Positions 16,334 to 25,627 of a DNA stretch of 64,000 nucleotides are shown in pieces (position 1 is the stretch's first letter; each line of letters starts with the position of its first letter). Source of the DNA: Sporolactobacillus shoreae (GTDB taxonomy: Bacteria > Bacillota > Bacilli > Bacillales > Sporolactobacillaceae); the NCBI RefSeq assembly GCF_004684935.1, contig NZ_SRJD01000018.1:1-64000 (forward strand), read 5' to 3'. A program made the translations under genes and the position numbers. The notes beneath the pieces were generated by a model, which was not told the DNA's origin, searched no databases, and saw only the letters and a list, made by a program, of their open reading frames with translations.

Positions 16334-17340
16334 TTAAATTATCAGCAACGGGCGGACGATTTAAAAAGCTTTCCGGATTATCTGCCAAAATAGCACCATC
16401 ACACAGATGGCTTGTACGCGCACTCATCAGGGCGGTATCAGTCGTCTTCTGTGTGGTTGTGGCGGTCTTTTTCATCATCCGGATCGTACCTGGAGACCCT
16501 GCCAAAATGATTTTGGGGCAATACGCTACGCCTCAAGCCATTGAAAGTATGCATCATCGACTCGGGCTCGATCTTCCTATTTGGGAGCAGTTTATTCGTT
16601 TTGTGCAAAATCTCGTGACCCACGGAGATACCGGCACTTCGATTGTTCTAGGGACTTCCACAAGAACACTGATTGCGGAACGTGCCCCCGTCACGCTGCT
16701 GCTCATCGCAATGGCCAGTCTTCTTGCAATCATCGTCTCGATTGTGCTGGCCACTGTTGCGGCGACACATAAAAACGGGGTGCTCGATCACTTGATACGC
16801 ATCTTACCTACTGTTACCCTTGGCATGCCGATCTTTTGGGTTGGTTTGTTGCTGATTATTTTTCTCAGCGTGCGGCTACGGTGGTTTCCCGTCGGAGGAG
16901 TCGGTCAGGGCTTGGGGGGTATGTTATACAGTCTCATGCTGCCTGCAATCACGGTCGCATTTGCGCACATCCCTACCCTCGTCCGTTCTTTAAGGACGCA
17001 GATGTTGGAAGTACTGGAGTCGGACTTTGTAGTTACCTTGAAAGCTGCGGGAATCCCTAATCGGGTGATACTGGTGAAGCATGTATTGCGCAATTCCGCA
17101 CTTCCCGCTCTGATGCTTCTTGGCGTCAACATCTCCTACCTGATTGGCGGCACATTGGTCGTAGAACAGGTTTTTGGCATCGAAGGTATCGGAAGCCTGC
17201 TTTTTTCAGCCATTTCCAATCGGGATTTCCCGATTATCCAGGGCATTGCTCTTTATTGCGCGATATCTGTGGAAATTATAAGCTTCCTGGTTGAGATTGC
17301 TTCCAGGTTCCTCGATCCAAGGACGAAGGGGGAACTATGA
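16330..17340 (+). CDS. ABC permease, DppB-like
   Basis: A 336-residue inner-membrane subunit with six transmembrane segments. The cytoplasmic EAA loop reads TLKAAGIPNRVILVKHVLRNSALP, where it docks onto the ATPases. The early motif FIIRIVPGDPAKMILG is typical of DppB/OppB proteins. It pairs with the next gene product to form the transmembrane channel. Both ends overlap neighbours by 4 bp. Confidence 0.9.
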   Translation: MIKLSATGGRFKKLSGLSAKIAPSHRWLVRALIRAVSVVFCVVVAVFFIIRIVPGDPAKMILGQYATPQAIESMHHRLGLDLPIWEQFIRFVQNLVTHGDTGTSIVLGTSTRTLIAERAPVTLLLIAMASLLAIIVSIVLATVAATHKNGVLDHLIRILPTVTLGMPIFWVGLLLIIFLSVRLRWFPVGGVGQGLGGMLYSLMLPAITVAFAHIPTLVRSLRTQMLEVLESDFVVTLKAAGIPNRVILVKHVLRNSALPALMLLGVNISYLIGGTLVVEQVFGIEGIGSLLFSAISNRDFPIIQGIALYCAISVEIISFLVEIASRFLDPRTKGEL

Positions 17341-18203
17341 AAAGCATACAATTAGACACTCAGCTTCAAGAGAACAGGAAAGGCAAAAGCTTGCTGAAAA
17401 AGGTACTTAACACACCACCTCTTCTATGGGGAGGCATGATGTTTGCCCTTCTCATCGGGGTGGCCGTGTTTGCACCGGTAATCAGCCCTTATCAGCCTTC
17501 TCACCAAAATCTGTTCGCTATTTTGCAGCCCCCGTCAACCAAGCACTGGCTGGGAACGGATCAGCTGGGGCGTGATTTGTTTACACGGGTGATCTATGCC
17601 GCCCGAACCGATTTGTCGATCATGGTTTTGGCTGAAGTGATCCCTTTTTGTACCGGCGTGTTTCTCGGAATGCTGGCAGGCTATTACGGCAAATGGATCG
17701 ACACGTTGATCACACTAATAACAGATACTCTGATTGCCTTCCCCTTCTATTTAATTGTCATTATCGTGGCATTTGCAAGTGGTGCGGGGCAAAAGGGCAT
17801 CTACATTACATTTATCTTAGTGGGCTGGATTGTCTATGCGCGTGTCATCAAAGGCCTGAGCGCGTCGTTTCGCAAGCAAGAGTGGATCGCCGCCGCCCAA
17901 ACCCTTGGGATCCCCGGGGTGAAAATCATCCTGCGGCACCTTTTGCCGAACGTGTTGCCGCAGGCAGTGGTCGTGCTTATGACGGATATGGTTGGGCTGC
18001 TTGTCGCCATTGTAACGCTGGGCTATCTCGGGATCGGCATTGCGCCGCCAACTCCGGATTGGGGAACGATGATATCTGACGGGCAGTCCTTCATTGCCAC
18101 AGCGTGGTGGCTTTCGGCAGTTCCAGGATGTGCTGTTGTATACACGGGGATCGCTTTATCCCTTGTGGGTGACGGTTTAGCGGACATATGGAGGAGAAAA
18201 TGA
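17337..18203 (+). CDS. ABC permease, DppC-like
   Basis: A 288-residue permease with the N-terminal domain typical of DppC/OppC (APVISPYQPSHQ and LGTDQLGRDLFTRVIYAART) and an EAA loop QTLGIPGVKIILRHLLPNVLPQ. It forms the heterodimeric channel with the DppB-like subunit. The 4-bp overlap at the 5' end indicates coupled translation. Confidence 0.9.
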   Translation: MKSIQLDTQLQENRKGKSLLKKVLNTPPLLWGGMMFALLIGVAVFAPVISPYQPSHQNLFAILQPPSTKHWLGTDQLGRDLFTRVIYAARTDLSIMVLAEVIPFCTGVFLGMLAGYYGKWIDTLITLITDTLIAFPFYLIVIIVAFASGAGQKGIYITFILVGWIVYARVIKGLSASFRKQEWIAAAQTLGIPGVKIILRHLLPNVLPQAVVVLMTDMVGLLVAIVTLGYLGIGIAPPTPDWGTMISDGQSFIATAWWLSAVPGCAVVYTGIALSLVGDGLADIWRRK

Positions 18204-18955
18204 TGGCACCCATTTTAGAAGTGGAAAAGCTATCGCTTGCGACGCGATCTAAAAAAAAATTAGTTTCAAATGTGAGCTTTACAATCGGCAGAGGCGAAAG
18301 TATGGGGCTGGTAGGCGAATCCGGATCCGGAAAATCGCTCACCTTGCGCTCCATCATCGGTCTGCTGCCACCCGGGATTGAACAAGTCAGTGCAAACATC
18401 CGTTGCAGTGGCAGATGCGCCATGATTTTTCAAGACCCCATAGGTGCCCTTGATCCGCTTTGTCCGGTCGTCGGACAGCTTGCCGAGGTTGTAGCTTACA
18501 ATCAGAAAGTGAGTCGGAAGGCTTCGCGCAAAATAGCTTTTGAGTTGCTTGACATGCTCGGTCTTCCCGCTTCCTTAAAGCAAAAGGACCGTTACCCCCA
18601 CCAGCTTTCCGGGGGCCAGTGCCAGCGTATTGTTATTGCTATGGCTTTAGCGTGCAAGCCGGATATACTCCTTTGTGATGAACCAACCACAGCGCTTGAC
18701 GTTACGGTTCAACATCAAATACTGGAAATCATCACACGCCTTCAAAAGGAACTGGGATTTGCCATGGTGTTTGTCACGCACAATCTTGCCATTGTTTCGT
18801 CAATGTGTTCCAGACTTTGTGTGATGAAAGAGGGACAGATCATCGAACGGGGTGACACTTTAACCCTTTTACAAAATCCGCAAAATCCGTATACCCAGAG
18901 GCTTATAAGTTCTGTTCTTCCTGTCCCGGATTTTGAAAGAAGGCCCGTCTTATGA
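18203..18955 (+). CDS. ABC ATPase, DppD-like
   Basis: About 250 residues. Walker A GESGSGKS, signature LSGGQCQR, Walker B ILLCDEPT and switch His in THNL are all present. The C-terminal part ([10 protein letters not shown]) is the beginning of the oligopeptide-transporter extension, shorter than in DppD. I place the start at 18203, six bases after GGAGGAG, overlapping the last base of the previous stop; an earlier Met at 18188 lies before that ribosome site. Confidence 0.88.
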   Translation: MAPILEVEKLSLATRSKKKLVSNVSFTIGRGESMGLVGESGSGKSLTLRSIIGLLPPGIEQVSANIRCSGRCAMIFQDPIGALDPLCPVVGQLAEVVAYNQKVSRKASRKIAFELLDMLGLPASLKQKDRYPHQLSGGQCQRIVIAMALACKPDILLCDEPTTALDVTVQHQILEIITRLQKELGFAMVFVTHNLAIVSSMCSRLCVMKEGQIIERGDTLTLLQNPQNPYTQRLISSVLPVPDFERRPVL

Positions 18956-19725
18956 AAACATCACTGCAGATCGAAGATATAACGGTGACCTATGGAAATT
19001 TTACCGCACTGGACCATGTTAGCCTGGAACTGAAGCAAAACACCACACTCGGTCTTGTCGGAGAGTCCGGTTCCGGCAAGTCGACTCTTGCGAGAGTCAT
19101 AGCGGGGTTGATTACTCCCGATGAGGGGCGGATTGTGCTGGATTCCCAGGTATTGGGCAAGAGACGAAGCCGGGAGCAGCATAAAATGATCCAATTGATT
19201 TTTCAAAATCCCGACTCGTCACTCAATCCAAGACATACGATCAGGCAAATACTCGCCGAACCGCTGCTTTTTCATAAAATCGTCAACCGTTCTCAAGTGG
19301 ACAAGAGATGCAAGGAACTTCTTGCGCGTGTCCAGATTGACGAAAACTCCCTTGTCAGGTACCCTCATGAATTTTCCGGCGGACAGCTCCAGCGGATCGC
19401 CATTGCACGCGCATTAAGCGTTGAACCAAGCATCCTGATCGCGGATGAACCAACGAGCGCTTTGGACGTTTCGGTTCAGCTCAGTATTCTCGAGCTCTTA
19501 AATGCGCTCAAATCTGAGCTTAAGCTGACCATGCTTTTCATCTCTCATGATATGGGCGTGATCAACGCGATAAGCGATACGGTTGCTGTCATGCGGCAGG
19601 GAAAAATCGTCGAGATCAACCAAAAGGAGAAATTCTTTTCTCATCCGGAGACGGCGTATAGCTATGAGCTTTTGTCCGCCGTTCCAAAGATGGACACAAT
19701 CCCGTCCGACAGGAGGTTTTTATGA
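18952..19725 (+). CDS. ABC ATPase, DppF-like
   Basis: A 257-residue second nucleotide-binding subunit with Walker [10 protein letters not shown], the Q-loop FQNPDSSLNPRHTI typical of DppF/OppF, signature FSGGQLQR and Walker B ILIADEPTSALD. It would form the ATPase heterodimer with the preceding protein. Coupled to both neighbours by 4-bp overlaps. Confidence 0.9.
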   Translation: MKTSLQIEDITVTYGNFTALDHVSLELKQNTTLGLVGESGSGKSTLARVIAGLITPDEGRIVLDSQVLGKRRSREQHKMIQLIFQNPDSSLNPRHTIRQILAEPLLFHKIVNRSQVDKRCKELLARVQIDENSLVRYPHEFSGGQLQRIAIARALSVEPSILIADEPTSALDVSVQLSILELLNALKSELKLTMLFISHDMGVINAISDTVAVMRQGKIVEINQKEKFFSHPETAYSYELLSAVPKMDTIPSDRRFL

Positions 19726-20789
19726 GACAAAATAATGAAAACTTCTCACCTCTCACAAGACCAGAATTTGATACGCTCACAGGCTCGCTCTCCAGACTCC
19801 TGTCCACAACAAACCGTCCGGTCATCATACCTAGCGAGGCCATTTTGGGAATCGAGGCAATCGCAGCGGGCGTATCCGCGCCCGGTCGGACAATTTTAAA
19901 CATTGTGACCGGTCCGTACGGGGCTATCTTCGGGAAATGGCTGGCACGCGGTGGAGCAGAGGTTGTCACTATCAGTACATCTTTTGATGAAGTGGTCATT
20001 GCAGATGAAGTGGCCGCGGCGGTTGATCGCTATCACCCGTGCGCGCTTGCTTTCGTTCAGGCGGAAGCGGTCACAGGTGGCTCCAACCCGGCCAGCAGCA
20101 TCCTGCAGATTGCACGCCAATCAAACATCATCACCATTATGGATTCTGTTTCGGCAATTGGGGCAGAACCGGTACTCATGGACAAGTGGGGCATCGACTT
20201 TGTGGCAATAGGCGCGCAAAAAGCACTCTCCGGTCCCAATGGAATCAGCGCCGTGGGCGTTTCTGAACGCGGCTGGACGTTCCTGGCTGCTAATGGGAAA
20301 GCTCCGCGCGATTCAATTCTTTCGTTGCTTGATTTAAACCCGCATCATCGCGTGGCACGAGAACAGGTTCCGGCAAACATCCCTATTCTTGAAGCCAGGG
20401 CTCTTATAAAAACATTAGAACGTGTTGAACAAGAAGGTTTAGAAGCGATTAACCAGCGCCACGAATTAGCATCATCTGCTGCTATTGCCGGCATCGAAGC
20501 CTTGGGCCTCGAGCCATGGCAACGGAACAAAAAATGGTACTCACCGCTTGTTACGACTGTCCGGATCCCTCAAGGGAGCAATCTTAATATCGAACGCCCC
20601 GAAGGCATTGTCGCTCCCGGAGACGGGGAATTGCGTGATAAACTCTTGCGTATCAATCATTTCGGTGCGAACGCCAATCAGGAAAGCGTTGAGGAAGCCA
20701 CGATCACGCTTGCAAAGCTGGCACATCGGGACCCTCATGATGCGCTTCTTGCAGAAAGATCAGTCTGGGAGAATGAAGATGGAGAATAA
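19722..20789 (+). CDS. PLP-dependent aminotransferase (alanine-glyoxylate/serine-pyruvate class V type)
   Basis: A 355-residue fold-type I enzyme. The Schiff-base lysine is Lys167 in GAQKALSGPNG, and Asp141 in MDSVSAIGAEP binds the PLP ring nitrogen, the usual pattern of the alanine-glyoxylate or serine-pyruvate aminotransferase group. Unlike most relatives it is encoded inside a peptide-type ABC operon and overlaps the next gene, an amidohydrolase. It presumably deaminates the imported compound or a product of its hydrolysis. Substrate unknown. Confidence 0.8.
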   Translation: MRQNNENFSPLTRPEFDTLTGSLSRLLSTTNRPVIIPSEAILGIEAIAAGVSAPGRTILNIVTGPYGAIFGKWLARGGAEVVTISTSFDEVVIADEVAAAVDRYHPCALAFVQAEAVTGGSNPASSILQIARQSNIITIMDSVSAIGAEPVLMDKWGIDFVAIGAQKALSGPNGISAVGVSERGWTFLAANGKAPRDSILSLLDLNPHHRVAREQVPANIPILEARALIKTLERVEQEGLEAINQRHELASSAAIAGIEALGLEPWQRNKKWYSPLVTTVRIPQGSNLNIERPEGIVAPGDGELRDKLLRINHFGANANQESVEEATITLAKLAHRDPHDALLAERSVWENEDGE

Positions 20790-21936
20790 ATTTCAAAAGA
20801 AGCGGACATTTAAAAATCTATTTATAGCAGGAATAGCTGAGCAACGATTTGATATAGAAATAAGCAATGGTCGTTTTTCATCCATCGCGGAGTCCACAGA
20901 ACCGCACACGCAACATGATCATCCAAATGAGGATCTATGGATTAGCCCGGGTTTGATCGATCTTCATACGCATTTGGCATGGACCGATTTTGATCAGGCG
21001 GACCAGTTAAAGCGCGATAAACGCGAAATAGAAGTCTTGCAGGCGCAGGCCTTTGAGGCGACTTTTCAGGCCGGATTTACAACCGTGCGCGACGCGGGCG
21101 GACTGTTGCCAGATACTGCCCGGCGTATCAATCAGCACCTCAGACAGCCTTTAAGTGTTTATGCCTGCGGCGATATGCTTGGCGTTAAAAACGCCAAAGG
21201 TCCTGAACACCTGGAGCGGCTGGTCAGTGAGATAATAAATACCGGAGCAAAATGGATCAAGATACTTGCAACCGGGGGGCTTGGATCACCGACGGAAAAA
21301 GTGCTTGAACCGATTTTTACACAAGAAGAATTCTTCACCATCGTACGCAGTGCCCATGCACGAAACACGAAAGTAATGGTTCATACATGGGGTGGACCTA
21401 CTTTGGACTGGGCGATTGACGCCGGTGCTGACTCCGTAGAGCACGGAATCTATTTGACTGAGGAGCAGGCGAGCCGGTTGGCGCAATCAGGGATATCTTT
21501 TATTCCAACCGCAACGATTTATCGAATTGTCGCAGACGCGTCCGACGTGCTTTCACTGGGCAAAGAAATTCGCGAGCGGGCAGCCCGCGCCGCCGAAGCG
21601 CATCCAAATGCTATTCGCTATGCCAAAGAAGCAGGTGTCCGGATCGCATTAGGTACGGATTTTTCCACGCCTGTCCTGCATGGACGCAACCTTGAAGAAA
21701 TAGACACATTAATCGACTGTGGACTGACCCGCAAAGGGGCATGGCAATCCGCTACGGAGTCCGCCGCAGAGATTTTAGGATACGGGGATAAACTGGGGCG
21801 TATCGAAGAAGGCTTCACTGCTGACGCGGTCATTTTCAATACTGATCCCTATAAATCTCAAAACGCAAAAGCATTGCACCAAAGTATCGTATCCGTTATT
21901 AAAGGAGGGGCTGAATCAGATCTATCCTCGTGTTGA
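20779..21936 (+). CDS. Metal-dependent amidohydrolase
   Basis: About 385 residues. HxH motif at residues 63-65 (GLIDLHTHLAW), the lysine of WIKILATGG, the later ligands in VMVHTWGG and VEHGIYL, and the Asp of LGTDFSTP complete the binuclear or mononuclear site of the amidohydrolase superfamily (imidazolonepropionase and Xaa-Pro dipeptidase-like branch). The frame is open upstream to 20485, but that part only shadows the aminotransferase gene. ATG 20779 has GGGAG at 7 nt. With the transporter and aminotransferase it suggests uptake, C-N hydrolysis and transamination of one compound. Confidence 0.85.
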   Translation: MENKFQKKRTFKNLFIAGIAEQRFDIEISNGRFSSIAESTEPHTQHDHPNEDLWISPGLIDLHTHLAWTDFDQADQLKRDKREIEVLQAQAFEATFQAGFTTVRDAGGLLPDTARRINQHLRQPLSVYACGDMLGVKNAKGPEHLERLVSEIINTGAKWIKILATGGLGSPTEKVLEPIFTQEEFFTIVRSAHARNTKVMVHTWGGPTLDWAIDAGADSVEHGIYLTEEQASRLAQSGISFIPTATIYRIVADASDVLSLGKEIRERAARAAEAHPNAIRYAKEAGVRIALGTDFSTPVLHGRNLEEIDTLIDCGLTRKGAWQSATESAAEILGYGDKLGRIEEGFTADAVIFNTDPYKSQNAKALHQSIVSVIKGGAESDLSSC

Positions 21937-22740
21937 TTGGCAATAACGATGTTTAACTACAAATAAAGTCATTTCAAAATTACAATAAAGTTGTTCCATC
22001 TTGCTGTTACGCTGTAAATATGAACTGCGAAACAGTGAATGATGTCTGGAACTCTAGATTATGCTAAAGCTTCGATCATTCGTGTTGAACTTCTTAAATT
22101 AGGTTGAACTTTAATCTGATTCGGTTGAACTTTCTCTTAATTAGGTTGAATTCGAATTTTGACCTTCAATTTTCTATTGCACTGTTTTCGTCAACTGTTC
22201 ATTATGTGCCAATTGTTATCGATATTTTGAACAACTTTATCTCAAAATGGAACAGATTTACAACGTAGAAATGCGACTTCACGGCTTCATGATTAAACAA
22301 CTTTATTGTTACTGCACACCTCGTCCGAGCAATTATAACCTGAACGGAGAGTTCAATCTCCGTAAGGCCTTTTGGTATTCCATAAACAGCATTTATAAGT
22401 GGGAAGGCTACCTTAGCTCCCCACTTTAAATTACTCTATTATGCCGGACTTCTGTGCTCAGGAATGCACCCTCTCCTCTCATATGTGACAGGCAGGAGGA
22501 CATAACTCTGAGCCCTTCACACAAAACTCAGTCAATTTTCACGAATCCCTTCCGCAGGACTGATTCTCTCGGCAAGAAGATCGCCGATGATTCAGAGATT
22601 TATGATCCGAACATTTTACTCCGGTGTTGTGTTACCTGTGGTTCCCAGCAGGGCTTTTTTTACGTAACAATATAAGACCGGCTGCCGGGATTAAAGAGGT
22701 GCCATAGCCGCACTTGCTTTTGCACAACCCTCAAGCACCT
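21937..22740. other. 800-bp non-coding region with TTGAAC repeats
   Basis: No supported gene. It contains the ordered GTTGAAC repeats at 22084-22151 and the TetR terminator at 22695-22743. Two plus-strand frames (22247-22429 and 22454-22675) have no ribosome site and unnatural composition. Confidence 0.5.
22084..22151. repeat. Four GTTGAAC repeats with about 20-bp period
   Basis: GTTGAAC starts at 22084, 22103 and 22124, with GTTGAAT at 22145, so spacings are 19, 21 and 21 bp. The period of about two helical turns places the motifs on one face of the DNA. Such arrays occur at transposon ends and in multi-site operators. Confidence 0.5.
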
Positions 22741-22743
22741 CTA
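22695..22743 (-). terminator. Terminator of the TetR gene
   Basis: AGAGGTGC (22696-22703) pairs with GCACCTCT (22734-22741), enclosing a long loop; on the minus strand a TTTAAT tail follows. Confidence 0.5.
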
Positions 22744-23328
22744 GCATTTGATGTTATGTCTTTCAAACAATGTCCATACTTGCTCTGCCATATATTGAGG
22801 TGAGTGCGGCATCTGATTCAGAATCCACCATTCCAAGGTCCCGACGAAGGCTGAGGCGATAAACTGTGTCGTAATTTGTTTATCCTGACCTTGATTGATG
22901 CCTTGCCTGTCCAGCTTCTTCTGAATGGCGGAAGTAAAGATCTGCAACATGCGATCCCGGAAAGCAGACGTTTTATGGCAGGCAAGCATCGATGAGAAGA
23001 AGAGGGCATGCTCTTCGAAATAAATAAATAGTGACTTCAGTGCTTCAATTGACTCATTCACATCCGCTTTGTTCTCGATAAAATTGAATACACTTGAATA
23101 AATCATGTGATCGATGGTATCCAGATTACCTGCGATACATTGATCCAGAAGATCATATTTATCCGTGTAGTGCAGATAAATGGTGCCCCGGTTGACATCA
23201 GCTCTTTCAGCAATATCATTGATCGTAATTTGATTGAATGATTTCTCTTGTAACAGCTCCAGAAATGCCCGATTTATGGCCGCTTTTGTTCTCCGGATCC
23301 GTCTGTCCGTGTTGGTTTGTGTCCCCAT
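22741..23328 (-). CDS. TetR-family repressor
   Basis: A 195-residue regulator with an N-terminal HTH (about 10-58, RRTKAAINRAFLELLQEKSF then ADVNRGTIYLHYTDKYDLLD) and a helical ligand domain resembling the TetR_C_8/C_14 group. It is divergent from a flavodoxin-like quinone or nitro reductase gene, the common arrangement in which the repressor controls its neighbour and itself in response to an electrophile or quinone. A TTGCAT-16-TATAAT promoter for the reductase lies between them. Confidence 0.88.
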   Translation of the reverse strand: MGTQTNTDRRIRRTKAAINRAFLELLQEKSFNQITINDIAERADVNRGTIYLHYTDKYDLLDQCIAGNLDTIDHMIYSSVFNFIENKADVNESIEALKSLFIYFEEHALFFSSMLACHKTSAFRDRMLQIFTSAIQKKLDRQGINQGQDKQITTQFIASAFVGTLEWWILNQMPHSPQYMAEQVWTLFERHNIKC

Positions 23329-23405
23329 TTTTTAATCTTTCCTTTCACTAATGAACATTTTTCATGAAATTGTTGACTATCCAACACTCGCCTCGATATT
23401 GACGA

Positions 23406-23433
23406 TTGCATCCCCTTTGTTTCCTCCTATAAT
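23406..23433 (+). promoter_or_regulatory. Promoter of the flavodoxin-like reductase gene
   Basis: TTGCAT (23406-23411), a 16-bp spacer and perfect TATAAT (23428-23433) in the TetR-reductase intergenic region. Confidence 0.5.
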
Positions 23434-23541
23434 GATAATCAACGACGGTTTAATAATCAACAAATGTTCAATAAATATCCGATGAAAACTGTTAAATCAA
23501 AGGAATCAAAAGAATTATCGATAAGAAAGGACAACCTGAAA

Positions 23542-24066
23542 ATGAAAATACTTGATATCGTCGTTCATCCTCATTTGACCGAGTCAGTGGTCAACAAAGC
23601 ATGGATGAATCGTTTAAAACAAGAAGAGAACATCACTGTTCACGATCTGTACGGCACGTATCCGGATGGAATCATTGACGTGGAAAAAGAGCAACAGCTT
23701 CTGCTCGCTCATGACCGGATTGTTTTCCAGTTCCCCATGTACTGGTACAGCAGCCCTTCGCTTCTCAAGCAATGGGAGGACGATGTTCTGACATATGGCT
23801 GGGCATACGGATCTAGAGGAACCCAATTGAGAGGAAAAGATTTCATTTTAGCGATATCCATAGGCGGGCCGGAATCGCAATATCAAGCAGGTGGATCCCA
23901 TCATTTTACAATCAGTGAACTCACCAGGCCCTTCCAAGCGACTTCCAATCTAATAGGCACCCGCTTCCTCCCAATCTTTAAAAGATATGGTGTTCGTCTG
24001 CTTTCAGATGTGGGGCTTCAGAAAAGTGCGGAAGATCTAGTCACCTATCTTAATGCGGAACATTAA
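23542..24066 (+). CDS. Flavodoxin-like NAD(P)H oxidoreductase (KefF/YwrO/MdaB type)
   Basis: About 174 residues from MKILDIVVHPHL. The patterns HDRIVFQFPMYWYSSPSLLKQWED and GWAYG are typical of FMN-dependent quinone reductases of the flavodoxin_2 family, which reduce quinones or activated carbonyls by two electrons. The frame is open to 23464, but ATG 23542 fits the family start and has AAAGGA upstream. It is divergent from, and probably repressed by, the TetR protein. Confidence 0.87.
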   Translation: MKILDIVVHPHLTESVVNKAWMNRLKQEENITVHDLYGTYPDGIIDVEKEQQLLLAHDRIVFQFPMYWYSSPSLLKQWEDDVLTYGWAYGSRGTQLRGKDFILAISIGGPESQYQAGGSHHFTISELTRPFQATSNLIGTRFLPIFKRYGVRLLSDVGLQKSAEDLVTYLNAEH

Positions 24067-24090
24067 TTTATAACGATCCTGGAGAAAAAA

Positions 24091-24136
24091 GAACAAACAA
24101 AAAGCTGTCGGTTCTTCCGGCAGTTTTTGTTTGTTC
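24091..24136. terminator. Strong bidirectional terminator
   Basis: A long stem, GAACAAACAAAAAGCTGTCGG against CCGGCAGTTTTTGTTTGTTC, around TTCTT. It separates the convergent reductase and aldo/keto reductase genes. Confidence 0.8.
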
Positions 24137-24194
24137 TTTGATAAAAGGGTCCCAAGAGGAAGGTAAGCTAAATTCTTTTACTTGCTCTCAAACT

Positions 24195-25013
24195 TCACCT
24201 GGATGTGGTCAGTGTATCTAAATAAGCAATGTCCTGTTCTGAAATCGTAAAATCAATGTCCGCATTATTGCGAATGTGCGCTTCACTGGTCGCTTTAGGC
24301 AATGGCAAGACACCTTTTTGCAGGCAGTAACGAATGGACAATTGTGCCACGGAAACAGAGTACTTCTCGGCGATTTTTTGTAACTCAGAATTGTTTAAGA
24401 TCTTCCCGGTCGCGAGCGGCGAGTAAGCTTCGACAAGCAAATCGTTGTCCTCGGCATATTTTGTAATATCCGGTTCCGTGAAGCCAATGAAATAGCGGAT
24501 CTGATTGACCATCGGCTTGACCGTACAATGCTCAAAGATATTTTTCATATCAGACACATTGAAATTAGAAATACCGATTGCTTTGACTTTCCCGGACTGA
24601 TAGACCTCTTCCATTAATCGCCATACTTCAAGATTTTCCTTTGAATAATCCGTACCCCATTCTGCCCATGGCCATGGCGCGTGAATCAAATAAAGATCCA
24701 GATAGTCGATATCTAGGTTTTCCATTGTTTCTTCAAAGCGCTTTTTTGCAGAAGCATAACTTTTTGCTTCAGCAGGGCATTTGGATGTCACAAAGATTTC
24801 GCTTCGATCAAGACCGGAATCACGTACAGCCTCCCCGACACTCTTCTCATTGTGATAAGCCCAGGCTGTATCAATATGGCGATAACCTAATTTGAGCGCA
24901 TTTGTTACCGCTTCGTAAGTAACCTTTCCTGCCGGGATTTGCCAGGTACCAAAACCAATTTTTGGTATTTTAATGCCATTGCTTAACGTGTAAGCATCCG
25001 TTAAAACAGTCAT
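24195..25013 (-). CDS. Aldo/keto reductase
   Basis: A 272-residue TIM-barrel NAD(P)H oxidoreductase. The tetrad is visible as Asp (HIDTAW), Tyr (AYHNEKSVG), Lys (VTSKCPAE) and His (YLIHAPWPW). The C-terminal phosphate-binding segment LPKATSEAHIRNN fits NADPH use. The closest type is the 2,5-diketo-gluconate/YvgN-like group, which reduces aldehydes and methylglyoxal. It heads a block of stress and carbonyl-handling genes. Confidence 0.9.
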   Translation of the reverse strand: MTVLTDAYTLSNGIKIPKIGFGTWQIPAGKVTYEAVTNALKLGYRHIDTAWAYHNEKSVGEAVRDSGLDRSEIFVTSKCPAEAKSYASAKKRFEETMENLDIDYLDLYLIHAPWPWAEWGTDYSKENLEVWRLMEEVYQSGKVKAIGISNFNVSDMKNIFEHCTVKPMVNQIRYFIGFTEPDITKYAEDNDLLVEAYSPLATGKILNNSELQKIAEKYSVSVAQLSIRYCLQKGVLPLPKATSEAHIRNNADIDFTISEQDIAYLDTLTTSR

Positions 25014-25223
25014 TTTTAAGCCCCCTGATTGTGGATCAGCACTTTAATCGCTGGTTCATTGAATTTGTGACACTGCCCTTCAATTTAAAAGTATAAATGC
25101 TGAAGTGGACTCCATGTCAAACAAAAAGCCTGCTCATCCCTTCAGGTGCCGAGCTGAAAATCAGTTTTTGCATGAACAATCAAAAGGTCTGTCCTGAAAT
25201 TTAGCATAATGGTGGAGAAGTGC

Positions 25224-25547
25224 TTAGTCCTCAGCATAAATTTCCTTAGCCAGATTAAAGGCAGACCAAGCCTTAGGCCATCCGGCATAAAAGGATAAAT
25301 GCGTAATGACCTCCGCCATTTCTTCCTTGGTTACGCCATTTTCCTTAGCCTTGTTCATATGGTATTTCAATTGTTCAAACATGCCGGAAGTAATCAAAGA
25401 TGTCACGGTGATTAAACTGCGATCACGAGCAGACAGTTCTTTTTCACGCGACCAGACTTCACCAAAAAGTACATCATCGTTCAGTTCTGCAAATTTGGGG
25501 GCAAAATCTCCAAGTAATTGATGCCCCGCGGTTTGTTTTTCTGCCAT
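25224..25547 (-). CDS. Carboxymuconolactone decarboxylase-family protein
   Basis: A 107-residue CMD-fold protein with SARDRSLITVTSLITSG and the helix EVITHLSFYAGWPKAWSAF. It lacks the CxxC pair of AhpD-like peroxidase partners, so a thiol peroxidase role is unlikely. CMD proteins of this size are common next to aldo/keto reductase and SDR genes in Firmicutes; their substrate is generally not known. Confidence 0.85.
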   Translation of the reverse strand: MAEKQTAGHQLLGDFAPKFAELNDDVLFGEVWSREKELSARDRSLITVTSLITSGMFEQLKYHMNKAKENGVTKEEMAEVITHLSFYAGWPKAWSAFNLAKEIYAED

Positions 25548-25627
25548 TTAAAAACACCCTTTCGCTGCAAAAATATTAACTCACTAAATACGAGCTGGAC
25601 TCGATTCATCCTTGTTACAAAAATCGA

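Noticed and set aside
20485-20778. N-terminal extension of the amidohydrolase
   Set aside because: This part overlaps the aminotransferase gene in another frame and has no amidohydrolase similarity; the ribosome site points to 20779.
22247-22675. Two short plus-strand frames in the gene-free region
   Set aside because: No ribosome sites and no recognisable protein features.
24641-24895. Frames opposite the aldo/keto reductase gene
   Set aside because: Shadow frames with no start signals.
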